From Mucilaginibacter sp. (GTDB taxonomy: Bacteria; Bacteroidota; Bacteroidia; Sphingobacteriales; Sphingobacteriaceae): 5,519 bases of DNA. Below the pieces are notes generated by a model. That model had not been told where the DNA came from. It was given only the letters and a program-made list of their open reading frames with translations, and did not search any database. Of the stretch, positions 1 to 5,519 are shown piece by piece. Each line of letters begins with the position of its first letter. Within the stretch, counting starts at the first letter, position 1. The stretch spans positions 1 through 5,519 of the forward strand of contig JAFAKI010000255.1 in NCBI GenBank assembly GCA_019235595.1. The letters run 5' to 3'. The position numbers were made by a program, and so were the translations under genes.

Positions 1-512
1 ATGAACCCGTACCAGCTATTGCTAATAATCTAACCACAATCGCATCTCCGCAACTAAGCAAGATTGTTTACTGGCTTAATCAGAGAAGCATTAACCTATA
101 TGCAGAGCAATTGCTCAAAACCATTGCCTGGAAATTGGGGAAACAGCCGTCAACCGATAATAGTGTACAAGTTGAGCAGGATTTTTGGAAAGCCCGCGGT
201 ATCGACCCTAATTCGTTAAATGTAGTGGACGGCAGCGGCCTTTCTCCCGGTGACCGGGTGACCACCATGACCATGGCAACCATCCTCAAATCAGCTAAAG
301 GCACCGACTGGTTTGCTGATTTTTATGAAAGTCTGCCGGTTTACAACAATATGAAGATGAAAAGCGGTAGTATATTGAATGTGCTTACTTACGCAGGTTA
401 TCAAACCCATAACAGTCGCGAGCTTTGCTTTTCAATTATGGTAAATAACTTTAATGGTTCGGGTAAAGGGATTAAGGAGAAGATGTTTAGGGTGCTTGAT
501 GAGTTGAAATAG
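1..512 (+). CDS. dacB: D-alanyl-D-alanine carboxypeptidase/endopeptidase, PBP4 (DacB, peptidase S13) family, C-terminal part
   Basis: This is the 3' end of a penicillin-binding protein 4 type enzyme, which trims the terminal D-Ala from peptidoglycan stem peptides and cleaves cross-links in the periplasm. The frame is open from base 3 to the TAG at 510-512, giving 169 visible residues; the N-terminus, signal peptide and catalytic SxxK motif lie outside the window. Visible hallmarks are the SxN motif in the stretch SINLYAEQLLKT (S-I-N at bases 87-95), the family signature DGSGLSPGDRVT (bases 228-263), and the third active-site motif, here KSG (bases 360-368) rather than the usual KTG, in the typical setting before a strand reading AGYQT and then FSIMVN. 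A TTG or ATG inside the fragment is not a real start because homology runs through to the window edge. The gene is convergent with ubiD and is followed by a large inverted repeat. Family assignment is firm; the choice between PBP4 subtypes is not. Confidence 0.93.
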   Translation, partial: EPVPAIANNLTTIASPQLSKIVYWLNQRSINLYAEQLLKTIAWKLGKQPSTDNSVQVEQDFWKARGIDPNSLNVVDGSGLSPGDRVTTMTMATILKSAKGTDWFADFYESLPVYNNMKMKSGSILNVLTYAGYQTHNSRELCFSIMVNNFNGSGKGIKEKMFRVLDELK

Positions 513-528
513 AAATTATCTCGATAAC

Positions 529-626
529 CTTGCGCTCGTCTGTGACGAGTGCTTAAAGTGGATTGGCGATTGTATCGCGTCACAGACGCTTGACCAGGTT
601 AAGCACTCGTCACAGACGAGCGCAAG
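529..626. repeat. REP-like (BIME-type) inverted repeat with four hairpins
   Basis: Two perfect 28-base inverted arms lie at 529-556 and 599-626, separated by 42 bases. Each arm is itself an imperfect palindrome: at 532-552 CTCGTC pairs with GACGAG around a TGT loop, extended by GCG/TGC, and at 603-623 the mirror image has an ACA loop. The spacer holds two further short hairpins with the same loops: GCGAT-TGT-ATCGC at 566-578 and GCGTC-ACA-GACGC at 577-589. The core CGTCACAGACG occurs three times (complement at 537-547, direct at 578-588 and 608-618). The element fills the gap between the convergent dacB and ubiD stop codons, 16 bases before each. No T-run follows either arm, so it is not a classical intrinsic terminator, although the structure may still stall or protect both mRNA 3' ends. 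Its architecture resembles REP/BIME elements moved by Y1 (TnpA-REP) transposases; that origin is inferred. Confidence 0.85.
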
Positions 627-642
627 AAATAAACAACATACC

Positions 643-2481
643 TCAAATGATCCCATACAACGCGCCACCCTTCTCCCCCATTTTATCCACTGTTCGTTCA
701 ACCGCCGGATCTTTCTCCAACACCGGTGCATGATGCGGTTTAATACGTGCATCGATAATCAGTGGACCGTTACAACCCCAGTGCTTATGCTCGGTAAAGC
801 TATCGATGCCATAAATATCATGTGATGGGTTGCTGCGGGTAAAGGTTACCCACACAAAGTTATTGATGCTTTGAGCAGTAAAATCTGCATCATCACATAA
901 TACCAGCAATGGCAAGCTATCTAAATCAGCATCCCGTAAATGTTCATCCAAAATCTCCAATACAATGGGCAGATCGCTGTTCTTGATATTCTTCGGAACC
1001 TCAATGGCGAGAACGCCGGGCATTACCATTTTAAACTTCTCAAACGGCAGAGGCAATGCAAATCCGGCAGGCAATTCGCTCCACAATTCCCTTCTGACTG
1101 CTCCTGCTACTGCCACTGCTACCTTACTTCCTGAGTTAAGCCCGCTGCCGCTGTAATCAAGGGTATCAATAGTGGTTTTTGTATAAAAGTGCAGATCGCG
1201 GGTAAGATCGATGCGCTGCAGCACATGCTTCAGGAAGCCGCCGATATCGTTCACGCTCAGGCCTGGGTCGTCTTCTTTAGCTACAATAAATAAGTATTTA
1301 GCCAGGCTTAATTGCCCTTTTCCTAATATCTGATTGGCAATGGTGAGTATCTCCTGAGGCTTTCGCTCATCTAAATAGGGTGTATAACGTTCGCTACCTA
1401 TCGCGAACAAAAGAGGATGCACACCAGCCGCATCCACTGCATTAACGGCATGCAGACCGGGTATCTCTTTAGGGATTGCTGCCCCTGTAATCTCATGGAT
1501 CAACGCACCAAAGCTGGTATCTTCCTGCGGCGGTCGGCCAACAACAGTAAACGACCAGATCGCATCCCGGCGATGGTACACATTGTGCACTTTCATCAGC
1601 GGGAAAGGGTGTTTCAAGCTATAATAACCCAGGTGGTCACCAAAAGGGCCTTCGGGTTTATTATCGTGAGGCATTACTGTTCCGGTGATAACAAAGTCAG
1701 CGTCTGCTGAAATGCAAAATCCTTCATCATCATAAAAATACCGGAAACGTCGTTTGCCCAATGCCCCTGCAAAAGTCATTTCTGATAAGCCTTCCGGTAA
1801 GGGCATCACAGCTGCTACGGGGTGTGACGGTGGTCCGCCTACAAATATGCTCACCTTCAAAGGCTGACCTTTCGCGTTGGCTTTAGTTTGATGTACGCCT
1901 ATGCCCCTATGAATCTGGTAGTGTAAACCAATCTCTTTATCACCGATATAATCGTTGCCAGCCAACTGAATACGATACATACCCAGGTTGGCATCCATAA
2001 TTCCCGGTTTATCGGTATCTTCGGTATACACCTGCGGCATGGTGATAAAAGGTCCGCCATCCTTAGGCCAGTTTACTATTTGCGGCAAATCACTTATACG
2101 CGCTTTTCCAAAACTGACTGGAGAATTACCACTAACCCTCTTAGGCAATGCTGAAAAAGCAGTCAAACCTACGTGCGCATATTTAAAAGGATGTTTAATT
2201 GCCTTGATCGGATTGTTCTTCAGCTCAACCAACGTTTTCACCTGCTCCAGTGTATCCCTGAAAATAAAACGGGAACGCTCCAACGTCCCGAATAAATTGG
2301 AAACTGCAGGGAATTTGCTACCCTTTACATTCTCGAAAAGGATTGCCGGGCCCTGATGTTCAAATACCCGCAAATGGACAGCCGCCATTTGCAGGTAAGG
2401 GTCAACCTCATCTTTTATTCGTATTAAATGACCGTTTTCTTCAAGATCGGCAATGCAGGCTTGTAAACTTGGGTAACCCAT
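643..2481 (-). CDS. ubiD: UbiD-family prenylated-FMN-dependent decarboxylase (long form)
   Basis: This 612-residue cytosolic protein belongs to the UbiD family, which decarboxylates aromatic or alpha,beta-unsaturated acids using prenylated FMN made by UbiX. Residue N165 followed by R170 (NLGMYR), H191 (HRG), E234 (LSEMTFAGAL) and the E277-x4-D282 pair in PEGPFGDHLGYY match the metal/prFMN-binding and catalytic Arg-Glu-Glu positions of the family, with Asp in the last position as in E. coli UbiD. The GRPP motif is at 315-318. The protein is about 115 residues longer than E. coli UbiD (497), mostly through an added C-terminal module (about 475-612). Bacteroidota make menaquinone rather than ubiquinone, so a menaquinone-pathway substrate is likely but cannot be read from the sequence. 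No ubiX lies in the window. The ATG start (2479-2481) fits the conserved N-terminus (YPSLQACIADLEENG); there is no clear ribosome binding site. It lies 47 bases downstream of fbaB and has its own promoter element. Confidence 0.93.
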   Translation of the reverse strand: MGYPSLQACIADLEENGHLIRIKDEVDPYLQMAAVHLRVFEHQGPAILFENVKGSKFPAVSNLFGTLERSRFIFRDTLEQVKTLVELKNNPIKAIKHPFKYAHVGLTAFSALPKRVSGNSPVSFGKARISDLPQIVNWPKDGGPFITMPQVYTEDTDKPGIMDANLGMYRIQLAGNDYIGDKEIGLHYQIHRGIGVHQTKANAKGQPLKVSIFVGGPPSHPVAAVMPLPEGLSEMTFAGALGKRRFRYFYDDEGFCISADADFVITGTVMPHDNKPEGPFGDHLGYYSLKHPFPLMKVHNVYHRRDAIWSFTVVGRPPQEDTSFGALIHEITGAAIPKEIPGLHAVNAVDAAGVHPLLFAIGSERYTPYLDERKPQEILTIANQILGKGQLSLAKYLFIVAKEDDPGLSVNDIGGFLKHVLQRIDLTRDLHFYTKTTIDTLDYSGSGLNSGSKVAVAVAGAVRRELWSELPAGFALPLPFEKFKMVMPGVLAIEVPKNIKNSDLPIVLEILDEHLRDADLDSLPLLVLCDDADFTAQSINNFVWVTFTRSNPSHDIYGIDSFTEHKHWGCNGPLIIDARIKPHHAPVLEKDPAVERTVDKMGEKGGALYGII

Positions 2482-2504
2482 TGGCAGGTGGAATAGTTAA
2501 TTGC

Positions 2505-2512
2505 CAAAAGTA
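2505..2512 (-). promoter_or_regulatory. Putative -7 promoter element (TAnnTTTG) for ubiD
   Basis: Read on the minus strand, TACTTTTG matches the Bacteroidota sigma-ABfr -7 consensus TAnnTTTG exactly. It lies in the 47-base fbaB-ubiD gap, 23 bases before the ubiD ATG, which would give a short leader of roughly 15-18 bases. No good -33 TTG is seen about 20 bases upstream, in the end of fbaB. It suggests ubiD can be transcribed independently of fbaB, alone or in addition to read-through. Confidence 0.45.
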
Positions 2513-2528
2513 ACCAAAAAATGAAGCT

Positions 2529-3587
2529 TTAAGCTATATCAATCTCCTTATCCAGGTAAACGTCCTGTATGGTATGCAGAAAATCTACGCCTTCTTTAAA
2601 CGGACGCTGAAATGCTCTTCTGCCCAGAATAAGCCCTGTACCACCGGCGCGTTTGTTCACTACCGCGTGTTTTACAGAGTCTGCCAGGTCCGATGCTCCT
2701 TTTGACTCACCGCCTGAGTTGATCAACCCTGCCCTGCCCATATAGCAGTTAGCTAATTGGTAGCGGCAGAGATCTATCGGATGATCAGTCGCCAGTTTGC
2801 TGTACATAAGCGGGTCGCTTTTTGAGAAATTGATGGCGGTAAACCCACCGTTTACATCAGCCATTTTTTGCTTAATAATATCAGCCTGGATGGTTACCCC
2901 GATATGGTTGGCCTGTCCGGTAACATCGGCTGAGGTCTCGTAATTTACGCCATCTTTTTTGAAGGCATTGTTACGGGTGTAGCACCACAACACGGTAGCC
3001 ATACCCATCGAGTGTGCTTCTTCAAACGCCTGGGCAACTTCAACAATCTGCCTGTCCGAATCCTCAGATCCAAAATAAATTGTCGCGCCTACTGCTGCCG
3101 CTCCTAAATTCCAGGCATCTTCTACCGAGCCAAACATCACCTGTTTATATTTAGTGGGATAAGTCAGCAATTCATTATGATTCAATTTTACCAAAAAAGG
3201 AATCTTATGTGCATATTTTCTCGACATCATGGCCAGGTTGCCAAAAGTGGTCGCCACCGCATTGCAATTCCCCTCAATAGCCAGTTTAACGATGTTTTCC
3301 GGATCAAAATAAAGCGGATCTTTTGCAAAAGACGCCCCGGCAGTGTGCTCTATGCCCTGATCAACAGGCAGGATAGATAGATACCCGGTATTTGCTAAAC
3401 GGCCATGACTATACATAGCTTGCAGATTGCGCAAAACCTGTGTATTGCGGTTAGTCTGAGCAAAAACCTTGTCCACAAAATCGGGTGAAGGTAAATGCAG
3501 TTGATCTTTTGAAAATGTTTTGCATTTATGGGTAAGCAGGTCTTTTGCCTGGTCGCCCAGCAGGTCGGTAATTTTTTTTGATGCCAT
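2529..3587 (-). CDS. fbaB: Class I fructose-bisphosphate aldolase, FbaB/DhnA type
   Basis: This cytosolic 352-residue enzyme reversibly cleaves fructose 1,6-bisphosphate to dihydroxyacetone phosphate and glyceraldehyde 3-phosphate through a Schiff-base lysine, without a metal. It resembles E. coli FbaB (350 residues) along its whole length. Shared blocks include SILPVDQGIEH (71-81), PFLVKLNHNE (130-139), GATIYFGSE (168-176), TGQANH (223-228), ADIIKQKMA (235-243), RYQLANCYMGRAGLINSGG (275-293) and GGTGLILGRRAF (315-326). By alignment K239 is the Schiff-base lysine (K237 in E. coli); the SGG and LGRRAF segments bind the phosphates. The ATG at 3585-3587 gives an N-terminus two residues longer than E. 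coli's, so the start is well supported. It is divergent from the TauE-family gene across 125 bases and is the upstream member of a possible fbaB-ubiD transcription unit. No strong promoter is visible; a degenerate TAATTTG (3611-3617, minus strand) is the nearest candidate. DhnA-type aldolases are often linked to gluconeogenic growth. Confidence 0.97.
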   Translation of the reverse strand: MASKKITDLLGDQAKDLLTHKCKTFSKDQLHLPSPDFVDKVFAQTNRNTQVLRNLQAMYSHGRLANTGYLSILPVDQGIEHTAGASFAKDPLYFDPENIVKLAIEGNCNAVATTFGNLAMMSRKYAHKIPFLVKLNHNELLTYPTKYKQVMFGSVEDAWNLGAAAVGATIYFGSEDSDRQIVEVAQAFEEAHSMGMATVLWCYTRNNAFKKDGVNYETSADVTGQANHIGVTIQADIIKQKMADVNGGFTAINFSKSDPLMYSKLATDHPIDLCRYQLANCYMGRAGLINSGGESKGASDLADSVKHAVVNKRAGGTGLILGRRAFQRPFKEGVDFLHTIQDVYLDKEIDIA

Positions 3588-3679
3588 AACGTAGGTATTG
3601 TAATTGTTTGCAAATTACGGTATGTTCTTGCTATTCGGGATATTTTTTTACGAATTATCGGCCGCCGGAAAACAATTGC

Positions 3680-3687
3680 TACCTTTG
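3680..3687 (+). promoter_or_regulatory. Putative -7 promoter element (TAnnTTTG) for the TauE/DUF1634 pair
   Basis: TACCTTTG matches the Bacteroidota -7 consensus TAnnTTTG exactly and sits 25 bases before the ATG at 3713, implying a leader of roughly 15-20 bases. A TTG-type -33 box is not evident about 20 bases upstream; that region reads ATTATCGG. The rest of the 3588-3712 divergent gap is AT-rich, with a run of seven T at 3643-3649, and shows no obvious operator, riboswitch or small ORF. Confidence 0.55.
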
Positions 3688-3712
3688 CAGCTCTCACTAA
3701 TTCTGTCCACCC

Positions 3713-4549
3713 ATGTCGGTAATAGTATTTACTGTTATTCTATTGCTCGGTTCTTATTTTGCCGGTCTTCTTGGTTCGCTTACGGGTTTGGGCGGCGGTT
3801 TTATTATTATTCCTTTGCTCACACTTTTGCTCCGGGTTGATATTCATTATGCTATCGGCGCCTCATTGGTGTCGGTTATTGCTACATCCTCCGGGTCAGC
3901 TGCGGCTTATGTAAAAGAGGGCATCACTAATATCAGACTGGGTATGTTCCTGGAGATTGCCACCACCGCCGGCGCGTTTACGGGCGCGATATTGGCTATT
4001 TATGTCCCCACGCATTATATCGCTATTTTGTTTGGGCTGATTCTTATTTTTTCGGCAATCATGTCGCTCCGCAACACGGTTGAACAGGTAGTTCATAAAG
4101 AAACATTTCTTTCAAAAAAATTGCGGCTTGGGGGCACCTACCCGGTAAACGGTGGCGTTGTGGAATATGGTGTAACCAACATTGCGGGCGGATTCTTTAT
4201 GATGGTTTTTGCAGGCATAATTTCCGGCTTATTGGGCGTTGGCTCGGGCGCGTTAAAGGTAGTAGCAATGGACGGTATTATGCGGATACCTTTTAAAGTA
4301 TCCACTACTACCAGCAATTTCATGATTGGTGTTACAGCAGCCGCCAGCGCGGTTGTTTACCTTCAGCGCGGATATATTCATCCCGGAATAGCAATGCCCG
4401 TAGTAATAGGCGTTTTGCTAGGCGCAATAAGCGGATCGAAAATATTGGTACATACCCCTTCGTCCAAATGGCTTCGCTGGGTTTTTGCAATTGTAGTTAC
4501 GGTACTATCCATCCAAATGATCTATAATGGAATCAAAGGAAACATATAA
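3713..4549 (+). CDS. TauE/SafE family (DUF81, COG0730) membrane transporter
   Basis: This 278-residue inner-membrane protein belongs to the TauE/SafE family, whose characterised members export sulfite, sulfoacetate or related organic anions. It is strongly hydrophobic, with about seven to eight membrane segments in two halves. The family's duplicated glycine-rich signature appears twice: GSLTGLGGGFIIIPLLT (21-37) and SGLLGVGSGALKVVAMD (171-187). Each is followed by a second conserved helix: GASLVSVIATSSG (49-61) in the first half and STTTSNFMIGVTA (197-209) in the second. A hydrophilic loop at about 119-150 separates the halves. The ATG at 3713 sits just after a clear promoter element and begins directly with the first membrane helix, so the start is well placed. 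The 3' end overlaps the DUF1634 gene by 23 bases. No sulfur-metabolism genes lie nearby, so the substrate is unknown and a specific symbol such as tauE is not justified. Confidence 0.93.
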   Translation: MSVIVFTVILLLGSYFAGLLGSLTGLGGGFIIIPLLTLLLRVDIHYAIGASLVSVIATSSGSAAAYVKEGITNIRLGMFLEIATTAGAFTGAILAIYVPTHYIAILFGLILIFSAIMSLRNTVEQVVHKETFLSKKLRLGGTYPVNGGVVEYGVTNIAGGFFMMVFAGIISGLLGVGSGALKVVAMDGIMRIPFKVSTTTSNFMIGVTAAASAVVYLQRGYIHPGIAMPVVIGVLLGAISGSKILVHTPSSKWLRWVFAIVVTVLSIQMIYNGIKGNI

Positions 4550-4970
4550 TTCTACTGTCCCCCTTGAGACTGAAAATCAGGAAAACAAATCTGGCAGTCT
4601 TAAAGACAAAGACATACAGACCATCATCGGCTGGATATTGAGGAGCGGCGTTGCCGTTTCAATGTTCCTGGTTATTATTGGCGGTATAGTATTTATATTC
4701 CGTCATGGTCAAAGTCTGTCCGATTATAAAACATTTAAAGGCGTGCCTGATTTTATCCGCAGCATCGGCGGAATTCTCAATGGCGTTATCACTTTCAGGG
4801 GTCAAGCTATTATTCAACTAGGAATTATTTTACTTATAGCCACCCCGGTAGTACGGGTTGCCTTTTCGGCAATCGGCTTTTTAATGGAAAAGGATTACCT
4901 ATATATGGCTATTACTTTGATTGTATTGCTGATCATCATGGCAAGTATGCTTAGCGGCTATGCAGGATGA
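4527..4970 (+). CDS. DUF1634 family small membrane protein, probable partner of the TauE-like transporter
   Basis: This 147-residue protein resembles the DUF1634 (COG4272) family of small inner-membrane proteins of unknown function. It has a charged, probably cytoplasmic N-terminal tail of about 30 residues (1-31), then three hydrophobic segments at about 32-58 (ending FIF before RHG), 92-119 and 123-144. The region between the first two segments (59-91) is polar. The start ATG (4527-4529) lies inside the end of the TauE-like gene in another frame; the overlap of 23 bases and absence of a separate ribosome binding site suggest translational coupling. The next in-frame Met (46) is within the first membrane segment, which supports the upstream start. 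From memory, DUF1634 genes often sit beside TauE/SafE-family genes, so a role as an accessory subunit or modulator of that transporter is a reasonable inference, not shown here. The gene ends 9 bases from a convergent outer-membrane protein gene. Confidence 0.88.
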   Translation: MESKETYNSTVPLETENQENKSGSLKDKDIQTIIGWILRSGVAVSMFLVIIGGIVFIFRHGQSLSDYKTFKGVPDFIRSIGGILNGVITFRGQAIIQLGIILLIATPVVRVAFSAIGFLMEKDYLYMAITLIVLLIIMASMLSGYAG

Positions 4971-4979
4971 GTGTTACCG

Positions 4980-5519
4980 TTAATTTTCGGCGTTTCCGTT
5001 GAGCCGTTTTTGCTCTTCTGTAGTTTTGGTCTTTGTTTTTGCCGGTGTCGACCCAAAATGATAGGTAAACGTAGCCGTTACAAACCTTGATCCCACTTTA
5101 TCTCTCGATAAAATATCCAACCCGTTAAATGTTGTGGTGTATTTATTAAAATAACTATTAAATACATCGCTAACCGCAAGCCTTATTGCCCCTTTGTTAT
5201 TCAAAATTGAATATCGCAACCCAACGTTCGTCCAGGCTAAAAACTGGTACTGACTAATGATATAATAAGTAGGCGATTGATATTCATTTACCAACTGGGC
5301 ACTCAATTTTGATGTCAGCTTAAAGTTCTGGTTAAGATTAATATTTGCATTGTTCGTATTCTTGCCAGGAACCTGGTAATTTTTGTAAACATAACGCTCA
5401 TGCGATGCATCGATCTGCGCATCCAAATGCCACCATAAGGTTAAATCAATGGGCAAGCTAAACTCGATCACATACTGATAGCGTGTACCTAAATTCGCAA
5501 CGGTGGTCACATACGAGCC
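4980..5519 (-). CDS. Outer membrane beta-barrel protein (OMP_b-brl_3/TonB-dependent receptor-like), C-terminal part
   Basis: The frame is open from the right edge to the TAA at 4980-4982, giving the last 179 residues of a larger protein; the signal peptide, any carboxypeptidase-regulatory-like domain and any plug are outside the window. A GTG at 5508-5510 is in frame but is internal, because beta-strand-like sequence continues to the edge. The fragment shows alternating polar/aromatic strands typical of a barrel (YQYVIEFSLPI, NINLNQNFKL, QFLAWTNVGLRYSI), a VSDVFNSYF segment, and a last strand TATFTYHFG. It ends in a polar tail rich in Lys and Thr, followed by EEQKRL and then a short Asn-rich end. 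That ending, a YxFG strand followed by a charged tail with E-E-x-x-R-L, is common in Bacteroidota OMP_b-brl_3 proteins. These may act in TonB-dependent uptake or envelope functions; the substrate is unknown. An SusC-type receptor is less likely given this C-terminus. Confidence 0.85.
   Translation of the reverse strand, partial: GSYVTTVANLGTRYQYVIEFSLPIDLTLWWHLDAQIDASHERYVYKNYQVPGKNTNNANINLNQNFKLTSKLSAQLVNEYQSPTYYIISQYQFLAWTNVGLRYSILNNKGAIRLAVSDVFNSYFNKYTTTFNGLDILSRDKVGSRFVTATFTYHFGSTPAKTKTKTTEEQKRLNGNAEN

Noticed and set aside
516..527. Small palindrome TTATC-TC-GATAA after the dacB stop
   Set aside because: Five pairs with a two-base loop, AT-rich and without a T-run; likely chance.
401..583. 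Minus-strand open frame of 60 codons antisense to dacB and entering the repeat
   Set aside because: It is antisense to the conserved PBP4 C-terminus and its start lies in repeat sequence, so it is a shadow frame.
516..752. Minus-strand open frame of 78 codons across the intergenic repeat and the 3' end of ubiD
   Set aside because: It runs over the REP-like inverted repeat and overlaps ubiD in another frame; its sequence is simply translated repeat and shows no domain features.
1417..1710. Plus-strand open frame of 97 codons inside ubiD
   Set aside because: It is antisense to the conserved catalytic PEGPFGDH region and is a by-product of the real frame.
1988..2356. Plus-strand open frame of 122 codons inside ubiD
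   Set aside because: It is fully antisense to conserved UbiD coding sequence and has no promoter or recognisable features.
2521..2540. Possible terminator after fbaB (AGCT...AGCT hairpin followed on the minus strand by a T-rich stretch)
   Set aside because: The stem is only 4 bp with a 3-base loop and overlaps the stop codon, which is too weak to support a terminator call.
4988..5011. CGGC/GCCG hairpin followed by five T on the plus strand, a possible terminator for the DUF1634 transcript
   Set aside because: The stem is 4 bp with an 11-base loop and lies in conserved-looking coding sequence of the convergent gene; it may contribute but is not convincing.
5508..5510. GTG as the start of a short complete protein at the right edge
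   Set aside because: The frame stays open to the window edge with barrel-like sequence, and the visible part is clearly only a C-terminus.

Overview
The window looks like chromosomal DNA from a Bacteroidota member, most likely a sphingobacterium of the Mucilaginibacter/Pedobacter type. Four things point there: the C-terminus of an outer-membrane beta-barrel (OMP_b-brl_3/TonB-receptor-like) protein, two exact TAnnTTTG promoter elements of the Bacteroidota type, start codons without clear Shine-Dalgarno sequences, and moderate GC content. The genus is an inference from overall character, not from a marker gene.

Layout from left to right. (1) Bases 1-512 (+) hold the 3' part of a penicillin-binding-protein-4 type D-Ala-D-Ala carboxypeptidase (dacB). 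(2) Bases 513-642 are a convergent intergenic gap filled by a REP-like palindromic element: two perfect 28-bp inverted arms, each folding into its own hairpin, around two smaller hairpins. (3) A minus-strand pair follows: fbaB (class I, DhnA-type fructose-bisphosphate aldolase, 2529-3587) upstream, and a long UbiD-family decarboxylase (643-2481) 47 bases downstream with a good promoter element of its own in the gap. (4) A 125-base divergent intergenic region (3588-3712) carries a perfect -7 element for the rightward genes. (5) A plus-strand pair, a TauE/SafE-family membrane transporter (3713-4549) and a DUF1634 membrane protein (4527-4970), overlaps by 23 bases and is probably translationally coupled. 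(6) Only 9 bases further on, in convergent orientation, is the C-terminal part of an outer-membrane beta-barrel protein (4980-5519, minus strand), whose start lies beyond the window.

Functionally this is mostly housekeeping: cell-wall remodelling, glycolysis/gluconeogenesis, a prenylated-FMN decarboxylase probably tied to quinone (menaquinone) synthesis, an anion or sulfur-compound exporter with a small partner, and an outer-membrane protein. I see no defence island, prophage, CRISPR array, tRNA or rRNA. The parts most worth a second look are the four-hairpin REP-like element, the extra C-terminal module of the UbiD protein, and the overlapping TauE/DUF1634 pair.
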